Positions 1-5,743 of a stretch of DNA of 8,697 nucleotides are shown one piece after another (position 1 is the stretch's first letter; every line of letters begins with the position of its first letter). This stretch comes from an uncultured Clostridia bacterium (GTDB taxonomy: Bacteria > Bacillota > Clostridia > Christensenellales > Aristaeellaceae): positions 1 through 8,697 of the forward strand of contig CAKUAV010000132.1 in assembly GCA_934636425.1 (NCBI GenBank), read 5' to 3'. Both the position numbers and the translations under genes were made by a program. The notes beneath the pieces were generated by a model. It was not told the DNA's origin. It saw only the letters and a list, made by a program, of their open reading frames with translations, and did not search any database.

Positions 1-1074
1 GTAGCTCTCGCGCACGGAATAATCGCCGTCGTCCTCCCATTTGATCAGGCCGCACTTGTTGTATTTCGTGTCCTGCGTCTGGGAGATGAAGCGCTCGCAT
101 TCGCCCCATTTGCGCGCGTATTCGTCGTGCTCTGCGTAGTGGCAGACGTAGGGGTCGGGATAATCGCAGAACGTCCATATGGATATGGCGAACACGCCGG
201 CGTTGATCGCGGCCAGAGCGGCCTCGGCGTACATGATCGCGCCCAGCGCCCCCTCGCCGTGATAGTTGAAGGCGTTCACGTCCTTGATCACGCCGGGCAG
301 ATGGACGAAATCGTCCATGCGCATCTGGCCGTCCTCCTCGCGCATATGGCGCACGCCCAATTCGCCCAGTATCAGCCGCTTGCCGTCGCAGCGTATGGCC
401 TTCATGACGTACTCGCGGCAGAGGTCGAAGAACCAGGAATACATATCAATGTCGCCGGGCAGAAAGCGCGTCATGTACATATGCAGGCAGAAGTCCTCGG
501 TGACGCGCTTCATATGCCGGACGGCATAGTCCATCGTGGGCCAGTTGGATTCGCCCGACGCGTCGGTGGCCAGCAGCCCTATGTTCAGGTCGTGCCGGTC
601 GAAGGCCTCGTAGAGGTATTCGTGGTATTTCTGGAACAGCGGCAGATCGGCGGCAAGGCCGTTGTTGTCGTTCATGGACAGCTCGTTGGAGAAGCAGTAA
701 TAGCGGATCTGGCGGACGTTTCGCTCCTTGACGAGGTATTCCAGATTGCGCGCGACGTTCTCGGCGTATTCGCGGCGGGCTTCGTCGCTGAAGTGGAGCT
801 GTCCCTTGGCGCAGGCGAGGTATATGGGCGTGTCGGTGACCTTCTGCATCCGCTCATAGTAATCGGCGAATGTGTCCATGCTCTCCTTCGTCCAGTTGGC
901 ATAGCCGCCGAACGTGCGCATGAAGCCGGGTGACAGCTCGCGATAGCATTTGCCGATCTTCTGATCGAACTGCTCCTTTTCGCACAGGCGGTAAAACAGC
1001 GCCTCGCTGTTGTGGAAGCCCAGCCCACCGAAGAGCGTCGGGAAGTCAGGGCGCGTGACGGTCAGCGTCGTCAT
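1..1074 (-). CDS. Clan GH-A-like glycoside hydrolase, cytoplasmic, C-terminus beyond window edge
   Basis: The visible 358 residues read as a (beta/alpha)8 glycoside hydrolase. An Asn-Glu pair at N130-E131 (context YYCFSNELSM) follows a hydrophobic strand, as the acid/base catalyst does at strand 4 in clan GH-A. A second Glu at E238 (LILGELGV) sits where the strand-7 nucleophile is expected. A Trp-rich strand (SIWTF, 298-302) fits strand 8. There is no signal peptide or membrane segment, so it should act on an imported saccharide in the cytoplasm. The ATG at 1074 is preceded by GTGAGGA at suitable spacing. It lies 24 bases downstream of the mutarotase gene, so the two are probably co-transcribed. 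The clan assignment rests on motif placement. I cannot name the GH family (GH5, GH39 and uncharacterised families are all possible) or the substrate. The stop codon lies outside the window. Confidence 0.72.
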   Translation of the reverse strand, partial: MTTLTVTRPDFPTLFGGLGFHNSEALFYRLCEKEQFDQKIGKCYRELSPGFMRTFGGYANWTKESMDTFADYYERMQKVTDTPIYLACAKGQLHFSDEARREYAENVARNLEYLVKERNVRQIRYYCFSNELSMNDNNGLAADLPLFQKYHEYLYEAFDRHDLNIGLLATDASGESNWPTMDYAVRHMKRVTEDFCLHMYMTRFLPGDIDMYSWFFDLCREYVMKAIRCDGKRLILGELGVRHMREEDGQMRMDDFVHLPGVIKDVNAFNYHGEGALGAIMYAEAALAAINAGVFAISIWTFCDYPDPYVCHYAEHDEYARKWGECERFISQTQDTKYNKCGLIKWEDDGDYSVRESY

Positions 1075-1098
1075 GGCGGTTTCCTCACTTTACTCGCT

Positions 1099-1974
1099 TT
1101 AATAGATGGTCAGCGTGTGGGTGCGTGTGGCCGTGTCATGCGCGGCGACGGAAATCACGCCGGGCTTTGCCGGCAGCTGCTTGTTCGTATCGATGAAGTC
1201 GGGATGATTGCTCCACGGCTCGATGCAGATATAGCCCGCGCCGGGGATCGTCCAGAGCAGCAGGTAGTTGAAGCCGGCATAGTCGACGTGCGCGATATTC
1301 TCGCCCGCTCTGCGGCGCAGCGTCACGCCGCGGGACTTGAGCGTCAAAAATGTCAGCGTGGTGCCCTCAAAGTCGGCGGCGTGGAGCGGCAGCGCGTTGT
1401 TGTAAAGCGCGATGTTCTCCCGCTTGCGCGACAGGCAGCCGCTCTCGAACAGGCTGTTGGCCACATATCCGCCCTCGTCCTCGTCGAAGGCGATCTCGTA
1501 GTTGTCCACGCCGTCCGGGCAGGCGTAGGCCTCGTGCGCGCCTATGCAGGCGTACATCGGCGCGTCGCCCAGATTGGAAATCGCATAGTCGATTTTGATG
1601 CGGTTCTCCTCAAGGGCATAGCGCACGCGCAGCTCATAGTCGAACGGGAAGCCCTCGTGGCGGGCGTTCTCGCCGGCGAGCAGGAATGTGACGGAGGTCT
1701 CGTCCTGCGCCTCCACGTCGAACACGCGGTATTTGGCGAAGCCGTGCTTGGGCATATGCCAGGTCTTGTTGTTCAGTATGTACTCGTCGTCCTTGAACGA
1801 GCCGGCCACGGGGAAGAGCAGCGGCGCCTGACCGCTCCACCAGGCGGGGTCGCCCTGCCAGAGCCGCTCTGTTCCGTCGGCGGTCTTGACGCTGGTCATC
1901 TCCGCGCCCAGCGCCTTGACGGCTACGGTCAGTCTATCGTTTCGGATGGTTACGACGGTGTTTTTGTCTGCCAT
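1099..1974 (-). CDS. Aldose 1-epimerase family protein (LacX-like mutarotase)
   Basis: A 291-residue protein of the galactose mutarotase-like fold, the length usual for LacX-type members. It would interconvert alpha and beta anomers of a free or phosphorylated hexose in the cytoplasm. Visible family hallmarks are LWQGDPAWWSG (38-48), PLLFPVAG (51-58), MPKHGFA (74-80), the GAHEAY motif with likely catalytic His at H147, and IEPWS with the likely base at E252. The usual LacX-type text around the His is close to GxHPaF, so Glu-Ala-Tyr after the His is a variant. The ATG at 1974 has a clear GGAGGT (complement of 1982-1987). It is the first gene of a minus-strand operon with the downstream glycoside hydrolase, and is divergent from an AraC regulator with an apparent operator between them. 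The fold is confident; the sugar substrate is unknown. Confidence 0.88.
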   Translation of the reverse strand: MADKNTVVTIRNDRLTVAVKALGAEMTSVKTADGTERLWQGDPAWWSGQAPLLFPVAGSFKDDEYILNNKTWHMPKHGFAKYRVFDVEAQDETSVTFLLAGENARHEGFPFDYELRVRYALEENRIKIDYAISNLGDAPMYACIGAHEAYACPDGVDNYEIAFDEDEGGYVANSLFESGCLSRKRENIALYNNALPLHAADFEGTTLTFLTLKSRGVTLRRRAGENIAHVDYAGFNYLLLWTIPGAGYICIEPWSNHPDFIDTNKQLPAKPGVISVAAHDTATRTHTLTIY

Positions 1975-2014
1975 GCTGAAAACCTCCGGGAATATTGTTT
2001 TTTAACCTGTCTTT

Positions 2015-2043
2015 ATTATACCAACTTCGGCCGCCGATTCCAA
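2015..2043 (-). promoter_or_regulatory. Promoter of the mutarotase/glycoside hydrolase operon
   Basis: On the minus strand TTGGAA (2038-2043) is followed after 17 bases by a perfect TATAAT (2015-2020). The -35 box matches consensus at 4 of 6 positions, which fits a promoter needing an activator. The transcript would start near 2008 and have about 35 bases of leader before the ATG at 1974. Confidence 0.7.
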
Positions 2044-2080
2044 TACACAATCGTGCGTTTCCATGCACAATATTGCGATT
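2041..2080. promoter_or_regulatory. Putative AraC-family operator: two tandem 20-bp half-sites
   Basis: CACAATCGTGCG at 2046-2057 recurs as CACAATATTGCG at 2066-2077, exactly 20 bp later. Comparing 2041-2060 with 2061-2080 gives 15 of 20 identical bases. Direct repeats about two helical turns apart are the usual target of AraC-family proteins. The site abuts and slightly overlaps the -35 box of the minus-strand promoter, the position used by activators that contact sigma. It ends 7 bases before the -35 of the regulator's own promoter, so autoregulation is also possible. Binding by the adjacent regulator is inferred. Confidence 0.6.
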
Positions 2081-2087
2081 TTTTTTC

Positions 2088-2117
2088 TTGACAGCGCAGC
2101 CGCGGCGCGTATATCAT
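2088..2117 (+). promoter_or_regulatory. Promoter of the araC-type/MBL-fold operon
   Basis: A perfect TTGACA at 2088-2093 is followed after 18 bases by TATCAT (2112-2117, 5 of 6 matches). TATATC at 2110 with a 16-base spacer is an alternative. A run of eight T (2079-2086) just upstream could act as an UP-like element. Confidence 0.6.
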
Positions 2118-2148
2118 GAGGGGGAGAGCGAAAGGCGGGTGAGCGGGC

Positions 2149-3030
2149 ATGGAGCTGCAAAACGGCGGCATGGAAATGATCAACGGCGGCAATCTGTACC
2201 GCAGCGACCGGGTGAGCGACGAGTACCTGCTGGTCAACAACTGCGGCTATCAGGCGACCGGCAGCGTGGACACCACGACGGTGCGCCCGCACGGCCGCTC
2301 GGACTATCTGCTGCTCTACGTCTGGCACGGGCGGCTCGCGCTGACAGAGGGCGACGAGGAAATCAGCGCGCCGGCGGGCTCGCTGGTGCTGTATCGTCCG
2401 CACGAGAGCCAGCATTACCGGCACGTCGCATCAGAGCGCACGGAGGTCTACTGGCTGCACTTTACCGGCAGCGGCGTTGCCGAGCTGCTCAAAAGGGCGG
2501 GGATCGACGCGCGCGTGACGAGCGTGGGCTGCGTGCCCGAGGCGCGCGAGCAGTACAGCCTGATGATTCGGGAGCTTCAGCTCAGGCAGAAGCCGTACGA
2601 GATGTTCTGTACGGCGCACGCCATGACGCTTCTGTCCGCATTTGCGCGGCAGAGGGCGCTCAAGGAAAACGCCGAGGATTCGCACCGCTCGCGGCGGCTG
2701 TCGGGCGTGATCGAGCAGATGCACCTGCGCTGCGGCGAGCCGCTCTCGGTTGCCGATCTGGCGATGCAGTGCGGGCTGAGCGAATATCACTTCATCCATC
2801 TCTTCCGCGAATACACCGGCTTTTCGCCGCACGCCTACATCACGCATCTGCGGCTGGACAAGGCGCGCGATCTGATGGTGTCCACGACCATGAACATTTC
2901 CGAGATCGCCTTCGCCGTGGGCTATGCCAATCCGCTCTACTTCAGCCGCCTGTTCAAGCGGCACACCGGCCTGTCGCCCTCGCAGTTCCGCACGGGCGCG
3001 GGCGCGGAAAGGGAGGAGGAAACGCCGTGA
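2149..3030 (+). CDS. AraC-family transcriptional regulator with cupin-type sensor domain
   Basis: A 293-residue regulator, typical for the family. Residues about 40-110 form the N-terminal beta-barrel (cupin-like) ligand-sensing domain, including RPHGRSDYLLLYVWHGRLAL (47-66) and a repeated YRPHESQHYRH stretch (82-92). The C-terminal 100 residues are a standard double helix-turn-helix: first HTH at about 199-220 (LSVADLAMQCGLSEYHF), second at about 249-270 (NISEIAFAVGYANPLYFSRL), and the family signature HTGLSPSQFR at 272-281. It probably senses a sugar and activates the divergent mutarotase/glycoside hydrolase operon through the direct repeats at 2041-2080. The start at 2149 is chosen over M8 because a purine-rich GGCGGGTGAG sits at the right distance. 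The gene overlaps the next one by GTGA. The effector is unknown. Confidence 0.93.
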   Translation: MELQNGGMEMINGGNLYRSDRVSDEYLLVNNCGYQATGSVDTTTVRPHGRSDYLLLYVWHGRLALTEGDEEISAPAGSLVLYRPHESQHYRHVASERTEVYWLHFTGSGVAELLKRAGIDARVTSVGCVPEAREQYSLMIRELQLRQKPYEMFCTAHAMTLLSAFARQRALKENAEDSHRSRRLSGVIEQMHLRCGEPLSVADLAMQCGLSEYHFIHLFREYTGFSPHAYITHLRLDKARDLMVSTTMNISEIAFAVGYANPLYFSRLFKRHTGLSPSQFRTGAGAEREEETP

Positions 3031-3752
3031 AGCTCTATGTGCTGTCTCTGGGACGCTACGCCGTGGACGCGCGGATACTGGACGCGTCGGCCTCGGGGCG
3101 GACGAGCGTGCCGGTCTGGGCGCTGCTCATACGCCATGAGCAGGGCAATCTGCTCTTCGATCTGGGCTGTGCGGCGGAGGATGCCGCGCTGAGCGCCCGC
3201 TCCGACGAGACGCTCGAAGGGCAGCTCGCGTCTCTGGGCATGACGGCGGGAGACGTTAAAACGGCGGTGATTTCGCATCTTCACGGCGATCATTTCGGCG
3301 CGCTGCCGCTGCTCACGCACGCGGACGTCTATGTGCCCCGCGAGGACTGGACGGCGGCGCTGGCGCATACGTTCGAGCGCGCCGACCGGCGGCGGGGCGC
3401 GCTGTGGGAGCGGCTCATGCTGCCGGTCAGGGCGTATCATCCGATCCGCGCAGGCGGTGATTTTGAATTGATGCGCGGCGTGCGCGTGCTGACGCTGCCC
3501 GGGCACACGGCCAATCTGCTGGGGCTGGACGTGTCGGTCGGCGGCCGCCGGCTCATATTTCCGTCGGACAGCGTCTATTCGCCGGTCAACTTCGAGCGCC
3601 TGCCCGGCGCGTGTCTCGACGCGCAGGCGTATGAGCGCTCGCGCAAGCGGCTGCGCGCGCTCGAGCGGGAGGGCGGCGAGATCGTCTATTCCCACTGGAC
3701 GGCGCAGTTCGAGCGCCTGCCCAAGGCGCCGCATCCGCTGGCGGAGGACTGA
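3027..3752 (+). CDS. MBL-fold metallo-hydrolase, N-acyl homoserine lactonase-like
   Basis: A 241-residue metallo-beta-lactamase-fold hydrolase with the complete two-metal set: H84-x-H86-x-D88-H89 (SHLHGDHFGAL), H160 (LPGHTANLLGL), D181 and H223. It follows the AiiA-type AHL lactonase plan closely. It opens with KLYVLSLGRY and has VPVWALLI and LLFDLG before the HxHxDH motif. After the bridging Asp it has D181-S-V-Y184-S-P-V-N188-F, matching AiiA's D191-x-x-Y194-x-x-x-N-F with its catalytic Tyr. A lactone is therefore a likely substrate, but it could be a sugar lactone or another ester rather than an AHL. The start is GTG at 3027, overlapping the regulator's TGA, with a strong GGGAGGAGG 7 bases upstream. 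This arrangement implies translational coupling. No signal peptide is visible. Its 3' end resembles part of the tandem repeat that follows. Confidence 0.9.
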   Translation: MKLYVLSLGRYAVDARILDASASGRTSVPVWALLIRHEQGNLLFDLGCAAEDAALSARSDETLEGQLASLGMTAGDVKTAVISHLHGDHFGALPLLTHADVYVPREDWTAALAHTFERADRRRGALWERLMLPVRAYHPIRAGGDFELMRGVRVLTLPGHTANLLGLDVSVGGRRLIFPSDSVYSPVNFERLPGACLDAQAYERSRKRLRALEREGGEIVYSHWTAQFERLPKAPHPLAED

Positions 3753-3763
3753 AAAAGAGCATA

Positions 3764-3809
3764 AAAAGCGCTGAATGCTCCGCGCTGTGGCGGCTGCTTC
3801 GGCGCTTTT
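3764..3809 (+). terminator. Rho-independent-type terminator of the araC/MBL operon (in repeat unit 1)
   Basis: AAAAGCGCTGAA (3764-3775) pairs with TTCGGCGCTTTT (3798-3809): twelve base pairs with one G-U wobble in RNA. An inner CCGC/GCGG stem caps it, and the 3' arm ends in four T. It begins 11 bases after the MBL stop. Unit 2 repeats it at 3888-3933. Confidence 0.6.
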
Positions 3810-4133
3810 ATGCGTATGTCGGGGCGCGGGAGGGGATTTGGCGTATTAAGCGCCTGTTCCAAGCGCCGTGCTCGCTGGCGGAGGACAAAAAGCGCTGGAT
3901 GCTCCGCGCTGTGGCGGTTGATTCGGCGCTTTTATGCGTATGTCGGGGCGCGGGAGGGGATTTGGCGTATTAAGCGCCTGTTCCAAGCGCCGTGCTTGCC
4001 GGCAGAGGACAAAAAACGCTGAATGCTCCGCGCTGTGGCGGCTGATTCGGCGCTTTTATGCGTATGTCGGGGCGCGGGCGGGCATTGGCGTATTAAGCGC
4101 CTGTTCCAAGCGCCGTGCTTGCCGGCAGAGGAC

Positions 4134-4174
4134 AAAAAACGCTGAATGTTCCGCGTTGTGCGGCTGACTCGGCG
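4134..4174 (-). terminator. Terminator for the convergent XRE gene (in decayed repeat unit 4)
   Basis: Read on the minus strand after the XRE stop, a hairpin covers 4174-4140: an outer CGCCGA/TTCAGCG stem with one mismatch and an inner CCGC/GCGG stem. It is followed directly by six T (complement of 4134-4139). This is a good intrinsic terminator for the minus-strand gene. Confidence 0.5.
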
Positions 4175-4201
4175 CTGCTGCGTCTGTGTTGGAGCAAGGG
4201 C

Positions 4202-4984
4202 TCAGCGCTTCAAGCGTCCCTCGAAAAAGCGGATGTACACGGCCAGATCGCCGGCATACGGCTCGTCCCGCATGACGCGCAGCAGCGCGAGCGCCTTTTC
4301 TCGGCGGGCGGCGGCGCGCTCCGTTCGTCCGGCGGCTTCGTCGCTTTCGGCGGCCTGCTCGAGCATTTGCAGCAGGTTTTCGAGCGATATGCGCGCCTGC
4401 TTTTCGGCGGCCTCGCGCTTGCCGTCGCCCCTGAGCAGGAAAGCCAGCTCGGTCAGGCGCGTGAACGTGAGATCGGGCAGGCTTTCGGCAGCCTCGAGCG
4501 CGGCGGCTTCGTCGCCCTTCGCGGCGAGGGCGTAGGCGGTGAAGCGCAGCGCGTCGTAGCGGTCGGAATCGTCCCGGGCGCAGGCGGTCAGGCGGCGGGC
4601 GGTCTCCAGCGCGTCGTCGGGATGCGTTTTGTAGTTTTCGGCATAGAGCAGCGCGCGCAGCAGCGCGGGCGCGGCGGGGTATTTCTGAAGTCCCTCATGG
4701 AGAATGCGGCGGCTTTCGGCGGGATCGCTCTCGACGAGCGCCATGGCCCGCTCGCGGAGCGAATCGATCTCCCGATCGGCGTCGTCCATGCCGAAGAGCG
4801 CGTCCGCAGGGACGTTCAGCGCGCGGGCGAGCGCGGGGACGAGCGAAAGATCGGGCAGCGCCTGGCCGCGCTCCCACTTGCTGACCGCCTGCGGGGATAC
4901 GTTCAGCGCGCAGGCAAGCTGCTCCTGCGTGAGGTTCTTTTTCCGGCGCAGCGCGCGCACGGTTTCGCCGAAGAATGTCGTCAT
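4202..4984 (-). CDS. XRE-family helix-turn-helix regulator with helical C-terminal domain
   Basis: A 260-residue protein. Residues about 8-64 are a classic Cro/C1-type HTH: LTQEQLACALNV (18-29), then the recognition helix SPQAVSKWERG (30-40) and LPDLSLVPALARALNVPADALFG. Residues about 70-260 are Ala-, Glu- and Leu-rich helices resembling degenerate TPR-like hairpins, without membrane segments. This arrangement is common in Clostridia regulators of unknown signal. The start at 4984 is preferred over an in-frame ATG 18 codons upstream, because GGGAGGG lies about 8 bases before it and the upstream codons overlap the apparent promoter. It runs convergently toward the MBL gene, with the repeat array between them. 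No target gene is evident. It may act on its own promoter, where a palindrome lies upstream. Confidence 0.88.
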   Translation of the reverse strand: MTTFFGETVRALRRKKNLTQEQLACALNVSPQAVSKWERGQALPDLSLVPALARALNVPADALFGMDDADREIDSLRERAMALVESDPAESRRILHEGLQKYPAAPALLRALLYAENYKTHPDDALETARRLTACARDDSDRYDALRFTAYALAAKGDEAAALEAAESLPDLTFTRLTELAFLLRGDGKREAAEKQARISLENLLQMLEQAAESDEAAGRTERAAARREKALALLRVMRDEPYAGDLAVYIRFFEGRLKR

Positions 4985-5009
4985 GAGCCGTCCCTCCCTT
5001 TCTGCTTTT

Positions 5010-5038
5010 ATCATACACTGAAAAGGGCGGCTGCGCAA
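5010..5038 (-). promoter_or_regulatory. Promoter of the XRE regulator gene
   Basis: On the minus strand TTGCGC (5033-5038) precedes TATGAT (5010-5015) by 17 bases. The -10 box is good (5 of 6) and the -35 box is weak (3 of 6). The leader would be about 20 bases long. Confidence 0.5.
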
Positions 5039-5060
5039 TAAGCGCGTGGGCGATGAAATT

Positions 5061-5073
5061 CAACCGGTGGTTG
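5061..5073. promoter_or_regulatory. Short palindrome upstream of the XRE promoter (possible operator)
   Basis: CAACCGGTGGTTG is an inverted repeat with 5-bp arms (CAACC/GGTTG) around GGT. Its near edge is 23 bases upstream of the XRE -35 box. A dimeric HTH protein could bind here; a chance palindrome of this size is also possible. Confidence 0.25.
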
Positions 5074-5475
5074 AGATGTTCGGGGAAGAGTCGGACGCTG
5101 TCTGATGGGAGTCAATATGCGCTGGCGCGACTGTGTGATGGGCTCGACTGTTCCGTATGCCGAAACATACACATCAGCCATTGTCTGCCGGCAATGCTTT
5201 GAATGACACCGGGGTGTTATAGAGCGCTCGTTGTTCTCCGCCTTTGTCGCTGTGTCAATCGCTGCCTTTTTCTTCTTCACTGATCTTCAGCATATTCCAT
5301 TGCGCATATGTATCGCGCGTTTTTGTGTTCTGCGCCATCGTTCAGGCGGAATATAGCAACACATCCGGCCGCCGCATATGCATCTGATGAAAAAACGGGT
5401 TTTCTCAGAGCCACAACGTTCGTTCTGAAATTCGTCGGCGGCTTCATGCGCTGCGGATTCCTACAGAAAAATATA
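5074..5475. other. Intergenic stretch with no convincing gene
   Basis: About 400 bases of visibly lower GC than the flanking genes. Only short open frames occur, for example 56 codons on the minus strand at 5277-5447 overlapping a GTG-started frame at 5011-5280. They lack strong ribosome binding sites and I recognise no family in their translations. The stretch may be decayed coding sequence or regulatory DNA. Confidence 0.5.
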
Positions 5476-5507
5476 CCAGCTTGTCAAAAGGGGCTTTGAC
5501 AGGCTGG
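5476..5507. repeat. Strong 13-bp inverted repeat (hairpin)
   Basis: CCAGCTTGTCAAA (5476-5488) is complementary to TTTGACAGGCTGG (5495-5507) except at one position, which would be a G-U pair in RNA. The loop is 6 bases. Neither side has a long T-run directly after it, so a simple terminator is less likely than a palindromic repeat element. Confidence 0.6.
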
Positions 5508-5674
5508 CAGACGGGGAAGCAAGCTCCCAGCTACTGCTGTTCTCTCCCGTTTTTGCTGAAATCCTGCGGGCTTTCGGGTGTAAAAGCACAAGGAAAACGG
5601 GATTTTTCGCCGCAAAAAGTGCATCGCCCATACTGTACACGCCGCCGGGTACGATTGGGGAGTTTGACAGGCTG
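5495..5674. repeat. Segment bounded by a direct 12-mer repeat; possible small intergenic element
   Basis: TTTGACAGGCTG occurs at 5495-5506 and again at 5663-5674, each preceded by GGGG plus one or two bases. Between them lies another inverted repeat, TCCCGTTTT (5545-5553) with AAAACGGGA (5594-5602), enclosing GCTTT/AAAGC. No open frame here looks like a gene. The build suggests a structured RNA or a non-autonomous palindromic element, which is inference. Confidence 0.4.
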
Positions 5675-5675
5675 A

Positions 5676-5729
5676 AATATAAAAACACAGGCGGCGCTTT
5701 GTCAAGACAAACCTGACAAAATGCCGCCT
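5676..5729 (-). terminator. Rho-independent terminator of degV
   Basis: On the minus strand, 15 bases after the degV stop, a hairpin pairs AGGCGGCATTTTGTCA (complement of 5714-5729) with the complement of 5689-5704. Two seven-pair blocks flank one wobble and one mismatch. The strand then reads GTGTTTTTATATT, a U-rich tract. Confidence 0.7.
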
Positions 5730-5743
5730 GCAAAAAACTGTCT

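Larger units (their letters stand above)
3763..4200. repeat. Tandem 124-bp repeat, three full units plus one decayed partial
   Basis: Units span 3763-3886 (124 bp), 3887-4010 (124 bp), 4011-4133 (123 bp) and a diverged partial 4134 to about 4200, ending at the stop of the convergent XRE gene. Units 1 and 2 differ at about six positions. Unit 3 carries a one-base loss near GGGCGGGCATT. The end of each unit (for example 3849-3886) matches the last codons of the MBL-fold gene (3712-3749) at about 30 of 38 bases. In translation RLPKAPHPLAED corresponds to RLFQAPCSLAEDKKR. The start of each unit is a hairpin. A 124-bp period breaks the reading frame, so a repeat protein is unlikely. Confidence 0.9.

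Noticed and set aside
127..933. Long plus-strand open frame opposite the glycoside hydrolase
   Set aside because: It is the GC-rich shadow of the minus-strand hydrolase. The minus strand has a ribosome binding site, a catalytic motif pattern and operon spacing; this frame has none.
1995..3752. A single 585-codon plus-strand frame apparently fusing upstream sequence to the MBL domain
   Set aside because: Its first part is out of frame with the clear AraC protein and gives low-complexity Arg/Ala sequence. The GTG at 3027 with GGGAGGAGG explains the MBL gene start.
3810..4167. Open frames encoding repetitive Arg-rich peptides across the tandem array
   Set aside because: The 124-bp period shifts frame each unit, there are no ribosome binding sites, and the frames simply read through duplicated terminator-like DNA.
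3763..4200. CRISPR-like array
   Set aside because: Whole 124-bp units are tandemly duplicated with no short conserved repeat separated by unique spacers, and no cas genes are present.
5011..5447. Two overlapping small minus-strand frames (56 aa at 5277-5447, 89 aa at 5011-5280) with a GTGA overlap
   Set aside because: The overlap looks operon-like, but ribosome binding sites are weak, no family is recognisable, and the second frame runs into the promoter of the XRE gene. Kept only as a possible decayed gene.
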